A stretch of 64,000 nucleotides of DNA from CAYPJE01 sp964410945 (GTDB taxonomy: Bacteria > Fidelibacterota > Marinisomatia > Marinisomatales > TCS56): assembly GCA_964410945.1 (NCBI GenBank), contig CAYPJE010000004.1, forward strand, positions 62,001 to 126,000, in the 5' to 3' direction. Position numbers and translations under genes: made by a program. The first letter of the stretch is position 1; every line of letters begins with the position of its first letter. The notes beneath the pieces were generated by a model, which did not search any database, was not told the DNA's origin, and saw only the letters and a program-made list of their open reading frames with translations. Positions 18,501 through 26,242 of the stretch are shown here, one piece after another.

Positions 18501-19172
18501 CTAATTATCAATTCTTGGAGTGCTGCAAGTAAAAGCCGTTATTAATTCAGCACCAGATTTACGCAGTGCAGTGGCACAGGCCGAAATGGTAGCTCCGGTC
18601 GTAAGAACATCATCAATTACGGCAATCCGGTCATAGTCCAAATTTTTTGAGGCCTTGAAAGCCTGCGACATATTTACAAAACGCTCATCACTTTTTAAAG
18701 TGGTTTGAGTTTTGGTTACTTTAATTCTTTTTAACAGGTCAAAATCATAGTGCAATCCGGTAACTTTACTGATACCACGGACGATCCATTCAGCCTGATT
18801 ATAACCTCTTTCCCGTCTTTTCACAGGGTGCAGGGGAACAGCCGTCAGAATCGACATCTGCGTAAACTCTTTTTCAAACAACCGGCCCAGTTCCGCGCCT
18901 AAAAGAACACCGAATTTAGCATAATCTGAATATTTAAGTGTATGAATAATATCCTGTAAAACGGCAGTGAAATACCAGCCCGAATAAGCTCCATCCAGAT
19001 CGGTGTTATAGGTAATCCTGTCTATCCAGTTTCCCAATCCCGTTAACTCCAGGTTTGTCAGGCAGGCGTCGCAAATCACCTCCTGATCGGCTGTCATCTG
19101 GTCACCACAAGCCCGGCAGGTTCGCGGATATATTAAATCCAGAGAATAATTTATTAAATATTTTAACTTCAG
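18501..19172 (-). CDS. comF: ComF family phosphoribosyltransferase-like protein, probable CTG start
   Basis: ComF proteins take part in DNA uptake in competent bacteria; the fold is a type I phosphoribosyltransferase with a zinc ribbon. The PRPP-binding segment IAVIDDVLTTGATISAC, the PLHPVKRRERGYNQAE motif and the second Cys pair CDAC are clear. The first in-frame ATG (19097) would delete the first Cys pair. Reading upstream, the same frame continues with LIYPRTCRACG, the usual ComF opening, and is open back to a TAA at 19206-19208 with no ATG, GTG or TTG. A CTG at 19172 has AAGGA four bases ahead and gives 223 residues. I infer CTG initiation; loss of the original start is the alternative. 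Confidence 0.82.
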   Translation of the reverse strand: MKLKYLINYSLDLIYPRTCRACGDQMTADQEVICDACLTNLELTGLGNWIDRITYNTDLDGAYSGWYFTAVLQDIIHTLKYSDYAKFGVLLGAELGRLFEKEFTQMSILTAVPLHPVKRRERGYNQAEWIVRGISKVTGLHYDFDLLKRIKVTKTQTTLKSDERFVNMSQAFKASKNLDYDRIAVIDDVLTTGATISACATALRKSGAELITAFTCSTPRIDN

Positions 19173-19279
19173 ATAATCCTTAACCAGCCTGTTATCGAAT
19201 AGAATTTAGGAACAGAAAGGGTTGTTAGAGTAATAAAATTCAACTCAGGTATTTCATATTTACCCTGCAGATTCTAAAA

Positions 19280-22200
19280 TTGAACATGCTAAAATATGAT
19301 TCCACATCGAAGCCCAAGTTCAGATTTCAGGACCTCATGCTGCACCGGGTTTATGAAATCCTGCTCGTGGCCAGCCCATATGATGCTTATATCCTGGAAG
19401 AAGACGGCCAGTTAGCTGAACAGATCATAAACGAATACCTGGGGATGAATTTTACCGCCGCGCCCCGGCTATGGGTATCACCCACCGCCAGCGATGCGCT
19501 GGAATTTTTAACCAAACGCAAATTTGACCTGATCATTGTCATGTCGCGCATTTCGGACATGGATCCCATTACATTCAGTAAAAAAATCAAAGAACTATAT
19601 CCCAAGAAACCAATCATTCTACTGGCAGCCGATGAGTCCGAATTAAATCAACTGCCGGCTTTCGACCTTCAATCCAGTAAACCGATCAACAAGGTCTTTA
19701 TCTGGACCGGAAACGCCAACCTGTTCCCAACCATTATCAAATATTACGAAGACCGGAAAAATGTCAAGCGCGATGTTAAGCTGGGTGAAGTACGTATTAT
19801 CATCGTAATTGAGGATACTCCACGCGATTATTCGGTCATTCTGCCACTGATCTATAAAACCATTGTCGAATATACCAATCAGCTGATGTCTAAAAGCCTG
19901 AATGCAGGGCAGAGATTGCTGCATTTACGGGGCCGGCCAAAGATCATTCTCACCAGCAATTATGAAGAGGCTCAGAGGTACTACCGCAAATATAGATCAA
20001 ACGTACTGGGAATTATCTCCGACATCAATTTCCCTAAGGACGGGAAAAAGGATCCTCTGGCGGGAGTTAAATTCGCCAAATGGGTGCGTAAACAGGAATC
20101 GACAATGCCCATCATGCTACAATCCAGGAATCAGGATGTTCATGAACTGGCCGAGGAAATCAATGCACATTTCCTGTATAAAAAATCCACCCGCCTGCTG
20201 CGGGACATCCAGGAATTCGTGATTACAAATTTTGGGTTTGGCAATTTCATTTTCCGTTCGCCTGACGGAACACCTATTGCGATGGCAGCTAACCTGGATG
20301 AATTGATGCAAATCCTGGGCACCATCAACGATGAATCTTTCGCCTACCATTCCAGTTATAATCATTTTTCCAACTGGCTGTCGGCTCGCGGCGAATTCCT
20401 GGCTGCGTCAAAAATCCGACCTCTCAAGCAGGAAGACTTCGATACAATCGAAGAACACCGAAATGAAATCATCCGCTTTATTGAAGAAAGTCAGGTCAAA
20501 CATCTTGACGAAGAACTGGTAGATTTTTCAGTTGATTCATTCAATGCTTCAATCAATTTCACACGCTTCGCATCCGGATCGCTGGGTGGTAAGGCCCGGG
20601 GGCTGACCTTTGCTGGACAATTATTAGTTGATTCTGGGATTCGTGGGAAATACCCGGAAATAACGATCCGAGTTCCCCAGGTGGCAATCATTGGAACCGA
20701 TGAATTCGACCGCTTCATGAATGACAACCAGCTATGGGGACCGGTTCTATCGGTTACCGATAATCAAGAAATAAACAGACTTTTTCTCGAAGCCCGGTTT
20801 TCAAATGAACTGATCAATCCGCTAAAAATCTATCTTTCTAAAATAAACTATCCCGTTGCAGTTCGTTCCTCAAGCCTGCTTGAGGACTCCCAGTACCAGC
20901 CTCTGGCAGGTCTGTACACCACTTATATGTACCCTAATAATAATGAGTCACTGGACATTCGCGTGGCTGAATTATGCATTCTGATCAAACTTGTCTATGC
21001 GTCGATGTTCCATAAAGAACCCCGGGCTATCCTTACCAACAGTACCCGTCGCCTGGAAGAAGAAAAAATGGCGGTAGTGATACAGGAATTAATCGGTCAG
21101 AAACATGCTGATTATTTCTATCCGACTTTCAGCGGGGTTTGCCAGAATTATAATTATTATCCGGTTTCCTATATGAAACGTGAAGAGGGTGCCGCCTTTC
21201 TCGCACTTGGCTTGGGGCGAACGGTAGTCGAAGGGGAAAAAGCTCTCCGGTTTTCGCCAAAATACCCGGCAATCCTACCTCAGTTTTATTCGGTCAGGGC
21301 AACGATTGCCTCCTCGCAGAATTCCTTCTATGCCCTGAAATTAATCGAAAAACAGTATAAATCGGATTATTCCGAATTGATCGACCTGGAGAAGCTTCCC
21401 CTGTCGGTTGCTGAACAGGACGGTGTCCTGAAACATGTTGCCAGCGTGGTCTGTTCACAGGATTCGGTAATTCGCGATTCTTTGAGTTATGACGGAACCC
21501 GGGTAGTTACTTTTGCACCTATTCTCAAATGGCGGAAAATTCAATTGGCTGAAATTCTGAATGAGATTCTGGATATTGGTCGCCATGCTTTGGGTGGCCC
21601 GGTCGAGATTGAGTTTGCCGTAAATATCTTCCCGGGCACGAGCCGCAAACCGGAATTCTGCCTGCTGCAGATCCGCCCCATGCATTCATCCAATCTGAAC
21701 ACTGATATCGATCTGATCACAGCCGAATCCGAAGATATTGTTGCCCGCAGCCACATTACACTCGGGGATGGTACCATTGACAATATTTACAATATTGTTT
21801 TCATTGATAAGGATAGTTTTAATCCAGCCAAAAGCGAAGATATCGCCCGTGAAATCGATACTTTCAACCAACGGCTGGGAAATCAAAGACCCTATATATT
21901 GATCGGTCCGGGACGCTGGGGATCGGCTGATCCATGGTTAGGTGTTCCGGTCCGCTGGGACCAGATCAGCAATGCTAAAGTGATAGTTGAGGTAGGGTTA
22001 GATAAGTATAATATTGATCCATCTTTCGGTAGTCATTTTTTCCAGATTGTAACAGGAATGAAAATCGCTTACTTCACGATCAACCCCAAAAATAAGGAAG
22101 ACTCAATCAACTGGGATTGGCTTGCAGATAAAGAGCCTGTCGACAGTACCGAATTCATCCGTTGGATTCAGCTGGATCAACCAATTACCGTGCATGTTGA

Positions 22201-22291
22201 CGGCATATCCGGAAAGGGCGTAATTAAAAAACCGGATGAAAACATAACCGATTTTGAACCAATGGATGAGCAGGAATCCACCGGGATCTGA
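19280..22291 (+). CDS. PEP/pyruvate-binding domain protein with two N-terminal receiver-like domains
   Basis: The 1003-residue protein begins with two response-regulator-like domains (residues about 25-160 and 170-315); the second has a plausible phospho-acceptor Asp248 in ISDINFP, while the first has DLIIVMSR instead of an Asp at that strand. From about 445 to 830 comes a pyruvate-phosphate dikinase N-terminal ATP-grasp-like domain: GSLGGKARGLTF, PVAVRSSSLLEDSQYQ and a closing LLQIRPM. The phosphohistidine swivel and PEP/pyruvate barrel of PPDK are absent; instead about 170 C-terminal residues with GPGRWGSADPW follow. It may be a nucleotide-dependent sensor or phosphotransfer protein of unknown partner. 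The start may be the TTG used here or the ATG two codons later. A bidirectional terminator follows. Confidence 0.87.
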   Translation: MNMLKYDSTSKPKFRFQDLMLHRVYEILLVASPYDAYILEEDGQLAEQIINEYLGMNFTAAPRLWVSPTASDALEFLTKRKFDLIIVMSRISDMDPITFSKKIKELYPKKPIILLAADESELNQLPAFDLQSSKPINKVFIWTGNANLFPTIIKYYEDRKNVKRDVKLGEVRIIIVIEDTPRDYSVILPLIYKTIVEYTNQLMSKSLNAGQRLLHLRGRPKIILTSNYEEAQRYYRKYRSNVLGIISDINFPKDGKKDPLAGVKFAKWVRKQESTMPIMLQSRNQDVHELAEEINAHFLYKKSTRLLRDIQEFVITNFGFGNFIFRSPDGTPIAMAANLDELMQILGTINDESFAYHSSYNHFSNWLSARGEFLAASKIRPLKQEDFDTIEEHRNEIIRFIEESQVKHLDEELVDFSVDSFNASINFTRFASGSLGGKARGLTFAGQLLVDSGIRGKYPEITIRVPQVAIIGTDEFDRFMNDNQLWGPVLSVTDNQEINRLFLEARFSNELINPLKIYLSKINYPVAVRSSSLLEDSQYQPLAGLYTTYMYPNNNESLDIRVAELCILIKLVYASMFHKEPRAILTNSTRRLEEEKMAVVIQELIGQKHADYFYPTFSGVCQNYNYYPVSYMKREEGAAFLALGLGRTVVEGEKALRFSPKYPAILPQFYSVRATIASSQNSFYALKLIEKQYKSDYSELIDLEKLPLSVAEQDGVLKHVASVVCSQDSVIRDSLSYDGTRVVTFAPILKWRKIQLAEILNEILDIGRHALGGPVEIEFAVNIFPGTSRKPEFCLLQIRPMHSSNLNTDIDLITAESEDIVARSHITLGDGTIDNIYNIVFIDKDSFNPAKSEDIAREIDTFNQRLGNQRPYILIGPGRWGSADPWLGVPVRWDQISNAKVIVEVGLDKYNIDPSFGSHFFQIVTGMKIAYFTINPKNKEDSINWDWLADKEPVDSTEFIRWIQLDQPITVHVDGISGKGVIKKPDENITDFEPMDEQESTGI

Positions 22292-22312
22292 TCAACCCAA
22301 AGGGTATGAAAT

Positions 22313-22343
22313 AAAAAACGGGAGCAAATTGCTCCCGTTTTTT
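22313..22343. terminator. Bidirectional intrinsic terminator between convergent genes
   Basis: A perfect 7-bp stem (CGGGAGC / GCTCCCG) with a five-base loop is flanked by six A residues on the left and six T residues on the right, so it can act as a rho-independent terminator in both directions. It lies between the receiver/PPDK_N gene and the convergent gdhA. Confidence 0.93.
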
Positions 22344-22359
22344 ATTGATAAATGGTCTA

Positions 22360-23697
22360 TCAGACTACGCCCTGATCAATCATCGAATCGGCAACTTTAA
22401 TAAAGCCGGCAATGTTGGCACCTTTGACGTAATTGATATAATCGCCTTCCTGGCCATACTTGACGCATTGCTTATGGATATCAATCATGATATTCTGCAA
22501 TCTCTCATCCACTTCTTCCCTGGTCCAGGAAAGACGCATGCTGTTCTGGCTCATCTCAAGACCGGAAACGGCAACACCACCAGCATTGGCGGCTTTACCG
22601 AGACCATAGAGCACCTTATTCTCCAACCAGACGTCAATGGCACCTGGTTCGCTGGGCATATTGGCGCCTTCGCTTATGCAGTAGCAGCCATTGGCAACCA
22701 GGATTTTGGCCTCTTCGGCAGTAATTTCATTCTGTGTGGCACAGGGTAATGCAATATCGCATTTGGCACCCCAGGGACGTTTGCCTTCCCAGTACTCACA
22801 ACCGTATTTATCGGCATATTCCTTGATCCGGCCACGTTTCACATTTTTCAGTTCCATGACATAAGCCAGCTTCTCAGAATCGATTCCTTCCGGATCGTAA
22901 ATGCTGCCTGCTGAATCAGACAGGGTCACGACTTTACCACCCAGGTCATTTACCTTCTCAACGGCAAACTGAGCCACATTTCCGGAACCGGAAACGGTGA
23001 CAATTTTACCTTCAAAGGATTCGCCCCGCATCTTCAGCATCTCATGGGCAAAATATACCGTACCATAACCGGTGGCTTCCGGACGAATCAGGCTGCCGCC
23101 CCAGTTCAGGGCTTTTCCGGTTAACACGCCAGTGAACTCATTGCGCAAGCGTTTGTACTGTCCAAACAGAAAACCGATTTCCCGGCCACCGACACCAATA
23201 TCACCGGCAGGTACGTCGGTATTGGCACCGATATGGCGCTGTAATTCGGTCATAAAGGACTGGCAGAAGCTCATAACTTCATTGTCTGATTTACCTTTTG
23301 GATCGAAATCAGAGCCACCTTTACCACCACCCATCGGCAGGGTAGTTAAACTGTTTTTGAAGACTTGCTCAAAGGCGAGGAATTTTAAAATGCCAAGATT
23401 GACTGAGGGGTGAAAACGTAAGCCGCCCTTGTAAGGGCCAATTGCAGAATTGAATTCAATGCGGAAACCACGATTAACTTCAACTTCTCCGCGGTCGTTG
23501 CGCCAGGGAACACGAAACATGAGCACACGTTCCGGTTCGACGATCCGTTCCAGAATATTAACGTGAAGGTACTGGGGATGATCCTGCAGGAAATCCCAAA
23601 GTGATTCTACCACTTCCTTGACAGCCTGATGAAACTCGGGCTGAGCGGGATTCTTGCGGATCACTACATCCATGAATTCATCGACAGATTTGTACAT
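22360..23697 (-). CDS. gdhA: Glutamate dehydrogenase, NADP-type
   Basis: Reductively aminates 2-oxoglutarate to glutamate. The 445-residue length and the hexameric small-subunit type I features match the biosynthetic NADP enzymes: FRVPWRNDRGEVEVNRGFR, YKGGLRFHPSVN, PMGGGKGGSDFDPKGKSD with the catalytic Lys, and TDVPAGDIGVGGREIGFL. The Rossmann domain opens with VTVSGSGNVAQFA. Gene is monocistronic in appearance, ending at the shared terminator, with a tRNA-Met and a long spacer upstream. Cofactor choice is inferred from family resemblance. Confidence 0.96.
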   Translation of the reverse strand: MYKSVDEFMDVVIRKNPAQPEFHQAVKEVVESLWDFLQDHPQYLHVNILERIVEPERVLMFRVPWRNDRGEVEVNRGFRIEFNSAIGPYKGGLRFHPSVNLGILKFLAFEQVFKNSLTTLPMGGGKGGSDFDPKGKSDNEVMSFCQSFMTELQRHIGANTDVPAGDIGVGGREIGFLFGQYKRLRNEFTGVLTGKALNWGGSLIRPEATGYGTVYFAHEMLKMRGESFEGKIVTVSGSGNVAQFAVEKVNDLGGKVVTLSDSAGSIYDPEGIDSEKLAYVMELKNVKRGRIKEYADKYGCEYWEGKRPWGAKCDIALPCATQNEITAEEAKILVANGCYCISEGANMPSEPGAIDVWLENKVLYGLGKAANAGGVAVSGLEMSQNSMRLSWTREEVDERLQNIMIDIHKQCVKYGQEGDYINYVKGANIAGFIKVADSMIDQGVV

Positions 23698-23960
23698 TGC
23701 CGTAAACTCCCAATTTTCTGTATTGATTTATTTATGTAAAAGAACCAGCCTATTGAATATTTATCCAATATTTACTGTGAATGAGTTTACAAAGAAAAAA
23801 TAATTCGCAACTATAAATACCGGATAAACAGGTATTATTTTTAGGGGATAATTTCATGGCCGGAATTTGGGCTGAACGGTCGATGTTTTCCTTTGTTATC
23901 TGCTCACGCAGAAATAATTTCAGCGCGCTTATTAACAGCTCATTTTACAAATTCAGCATT
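23698..23960. other. Intergenic spacer upstream of gdhA and tRNA-Met, no gene seen
   Basis: This AT-rich spacer must hold the divergent promoters of gdhA and the tRNA gene. I see no ORF of note. A weak 6-bp inverted repeat (AATACC ... GGTATT) around 23816-23836 is followed by a T-rich run, but it is not convincing as a terminator. Confidence 0.5.
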
Positions 23961-24034
23961 GGCGGAGTAGCTCAGTTGGTTAGAGCAGCGGAATCATAAT
24001 CCGCGTGTCGGGGGTTCGAGTCCCTCCTCCGCTA
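23961..24034 (+). tRNA. tRNA with CAU anticodon, probably elongator tRNA-Met
   Basis: A 74-nt cloverleaf: acceptor GGCGGAG pairs with CTCCGCT (G1:U72 wobble) and A73. The D arm is GCTCAGTTGGTTAGAGC, the anticodon stem-loop GCGGA-ATCATAA-TCCGC puts CAT at 23995-23997, and the T loop is GGTTCGAGTCC. CCA is not encoded. It lacks the 1-72 mismatch of the initiator. A tRNA-Ile2 whose C34 becomes lysidine cannot be excluded from sequence alone. Confidence 0.9.
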
Positions 24035-24154
24035 CACTCTTCATGCAACAGGCTACTTAATCATCTTCCAACTAATTGGAATTTCGCATAGCAAACAATC
24101 CTGATAGCTTTTTTTACTTATTACTGATTACTCCTCACTCATAACCCAAAGAAT
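24035..24154. other. Short spacer between tRNA-Met and the YchF-like gene
   Basis: AT-rich, no ORF, no convincing terminator or promoter could be identified. Confidence 0.4.
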
Positions 24155-25225
24155 ATGAAAATCGGACTCACCGGACTTCCCAACTGCGGCAAAACTACAA
24201 TCTTCAATGCTTTAACCGAATCAGATGTCCCGATCGGTTCATATGCGGACGGGAAAGCAGAACCGCTGCAGGCAATTATTAAAGTGCCGGATCAACGTAT
24301 CGATGCCTTATCCGATCTCTACCAGCCAAAGAAAACAACTTATGCCACCGTGGAATTGACTGATTTTCCAGCCACCCTTGATAAAACTGATGATTCCGCT
24401 GCCTTGAGTCCGAATACAATCCGACTGAGTAAAAACCTCGATGCCCTGGCCATTGTGATACGGAATTTTGAAGATGAACTGCTTGGTGCACCGGAACCAC
24501 TCAATGATCTGTCGGCTATTTACAGTGAACTGCTGCTGTCAGACCTGTTACTGGTCGAGAACCGCCTGGAAAAGATCGCCTGGTCCCAGCAGAGAGGTTT
24601 GAAATCAGGAGAGATGGAAAATGAAGAAAAGATACTCCTGCATCTCAAAGACCAGTTGGATCAGGAATTACCCCTGTCTTCACTTGTAATATCAGCTGCT
24701 GACCAGAAGATCATCCGGGGATTTCAATTCCTGACTCAGAAACCGACAATCCTGGTATTAAACTCCGGGGAGGGCCGTTTCAATACCGAAGCCAGGCTGC
24801 TTGATCAGCTCAACGCTAATTACCCAACAATCGAATTCGCCGGTAAATTCGAAATGGAATTGATTCAATTCGATGACCTGGAAGAAAAGATGCTGTTCAT
24901 GGATGATATGGGGATCAGTGCATCGGCCCGTGACCGCCTGGCCCGCACAGTCTATGACATCTTGGGATATATCAGTTTTTTCACCGTGGGCGAAGATGAA
25001 GTCCGGGCCTGGAATGTTAAAAACGATGCTACGGCTGTCGATGCCGCCGGCACCATTCACACCGATCTGGCCCGCGGATTCATCCGGGCCGAATGTTTCC
25101 ATTATGACGATCTGATGACTGCCGGCAGTGAAGCCGGTGTGAAGAAAAGCGGCCGCTTCCGCCTGGAGGGGAAAACTTACCTGGTACAAGATGGAGATAT
25201 ACTCAGTATCCGCTTTAATGTCTAA
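24155..25225 (+). CDS. YchF-like (Obg/DUF933) P-loop NTPase, divergent
   Basis: The 356-residue protein has the YchF layout: P-loop GLPNCGKTT at residues 6-14, a helical insertion (about 115-190), the unusual specificity motif LNSGE and a C-terminal TGS/DUF933 domain (about 270-356, FFTVGEDEVRAWNV and the GDILSIRFNV ending). YchF is a translation-associated ATPase/GTPase. However the switch segment after the third strand reads LTDFPATLDKTDD, lacking the DIAGLVKGAS signature that canonical YchF proteins share. It may be a second, divergent paralogue rather than the housekeeping copy. Nudix and PAS-domain genes follow closely on the same strand. Confidence 0.85.
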   Translation: MKIGLTGLPNCGKTTIFNALTESDVPIGSYADGKAEPLQAIIKVPDQRIDALSDLYQPKKTTYATVELTDFPATLDKTDDSAALSPNTIRLSKNLDALAIVIRNFEDELLGAPEPLNDLSAIYSELLLSDLLLVENRLEKIAWSQQRGLKSGEMENEEKILLHLKDQLDQELPLSSLVISAADQKIIRGFQFLTQKPTILVLNSGEGRFNTEARLLDQLNANYPTIEFAGKFEMELIQFDDLEEKMLFMDDMGISASARDRLARTVYDILGYISFFTVGEDEVRAWNVKNDATAVDAAGTIHTDLARGFIRAECFHYDDLMTAGSEAGVKKSGRFRLEGKTYLVQDGDILSIRFNV

Positions 25226-25233
25226 TTTAGAGC

Positions 25234-25785
25234 ATGCATCGCCGAGCCCTGCTCAACTTACTAGACCGATACGAACCATTTAATGCCACTGACCAGGCGG
25301 CTTTATCAACCATCCGCGATTTTGTTCGATCCGGCCCCAATTGTTTCCTTCGCAGCAACTTAACCGGCCATCTCACCGCTTCGGCCTGGATTGTTGATAA
25401 AGATTACACTTCCACCCTGCTGATACACCACCGCAAACTGGACAAGTGGATTCAATGCGGCGGCCATGCCGATGGTGAAACCGACCTGCTGGCCGCCAGT
25501 CTAAAGGAAGCCCGGGAAGAAACCGGTCTATCTTCTCTGGTAGCCGAAACCCCCTCCATTTTCGACCTGGACGTCCACTCAATTCCAAAACATGATTACG
25601 TACCTGAGCATCTGCATTATGACGTGCGCTACCTGTTACAAGCGGATATTAGTGAAGCGTTACAACCCAATGATCGTGAAGCAATCGATCTGCGCTGGTT
25701 TGCGCTTAACGAAGTAGCAAAGATTAATAACAATGAATCGATAACCCGCATGGTACAAAAAACACGACAATGGAAATCCAAATGA
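25234..25785 (+). CDS. Nudix hydrolase
   Basis: Nudix enzymes cleave nucleoside diphosphates linked to another group. The 183-residue protein contains a variant Nudix box, GGHADGET then KEAREETGL, in which the first half is one residue short of the strict consensus and Arg is replaced by Lys; the same GGHADGE form occurs in a well-known subgroup. The metal-binding EExGL portion is intact. Residues 1-45 form an extra N-terminal helical part. It starts eight bases after the YchF-like gene and overlaps the PAS gene (ATGA). The substrate cannot be deduced. Confidence 0.88.
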   Translation: MHRRALLNLLDRYEPFNATDQAALSTIRDFVRSGPNCFLRSNLTGHLTASAWIVDKDYTSTLLIHHRKLDKWIQCGGHADGETDLLAASLKEAREETGLSSLVAETPSIFDLDVHSIPKHDYVPEHLHYDVRYLLQADISEALQPNDREAIDLRWFALNEVAKINNNESITRMVQKTRQWKSK

Positions 25786-26117
25786 TATCTGCCCCAACCA
25801 TGGCTGCCCTGCTGGACAGCATCAAAGACCCCATCCTGTTTGTAGATAATGGTCATACCATCCGTTACATGAATAAGGCCGCCGAAAAACATTATAAAGA
25901 AGGCCGCAGACTGCTGGGGCAGTCGATCATGGATTGCCATAATAAGGAATCCTGTAAAATGATGTATGAGATATACGCAAAAATGCAGGCCGGCCTGGAT
26001 GAGGAAAAAATAACGGATGATGAAAAGCAGCGCATTTTCATGCGGGCTGTACGGGATGAAAATGGAATTTTGCTGGGATACTATGAACGGTACGAGTGGA
26101 AGAATCAAGATAAATGA
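25782..26117 (+). CDS. Small stand-alone PAS-domain protein
   Basis: From this start the 111-residue protein is a single PAS fold: MAALLDSIKDPILFVDNG opens the domain, RYMNKAAEKHYKEG follows and RAVRDENGILLGYYER closes it. Two cysteines, Cys52 and Cys58, sit in DCHNKESC in the helical part where cofactor contacts occur in sensory PAS domains; whether they bind haem, a metal or nothing is unknown. There is no output domain. The ATG at 25782 overlaps the Nudix stop as ATGA and has GGAA seven bases upstream; an ATG at 25770 would add four residues. Stand-alone PAS proteins usually act through another protein. Confidence 0.8.
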   Translation: MISAPTMAALLDSIKDPILFVDNGHTIRYMNKAAEKHYKEGRRLLGQSIMDCHNKESCKMMYEIYAKMQAGLDEEKITDDEKQRIFMRAVRDENGILLGYYERYEWKNQDK

Positions 26118-26242
26118 TAAAAGTAAAAAGATAAACCTAATAGGAATTGAATCTGTTAGTATTCACAAAACCCTTACCGAATAAATTATAGAGTAACATC
26201 CTAACTGCTTCCTGTCTCAATTGCTCCAATTCTTTACCGGCA

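Noticed and set aside
22345..22749. 134-codon plus-strand ORF antisense to gdhA
   Set aside because: Shadow of a strongly conserved gene and lacks a ribosome site.
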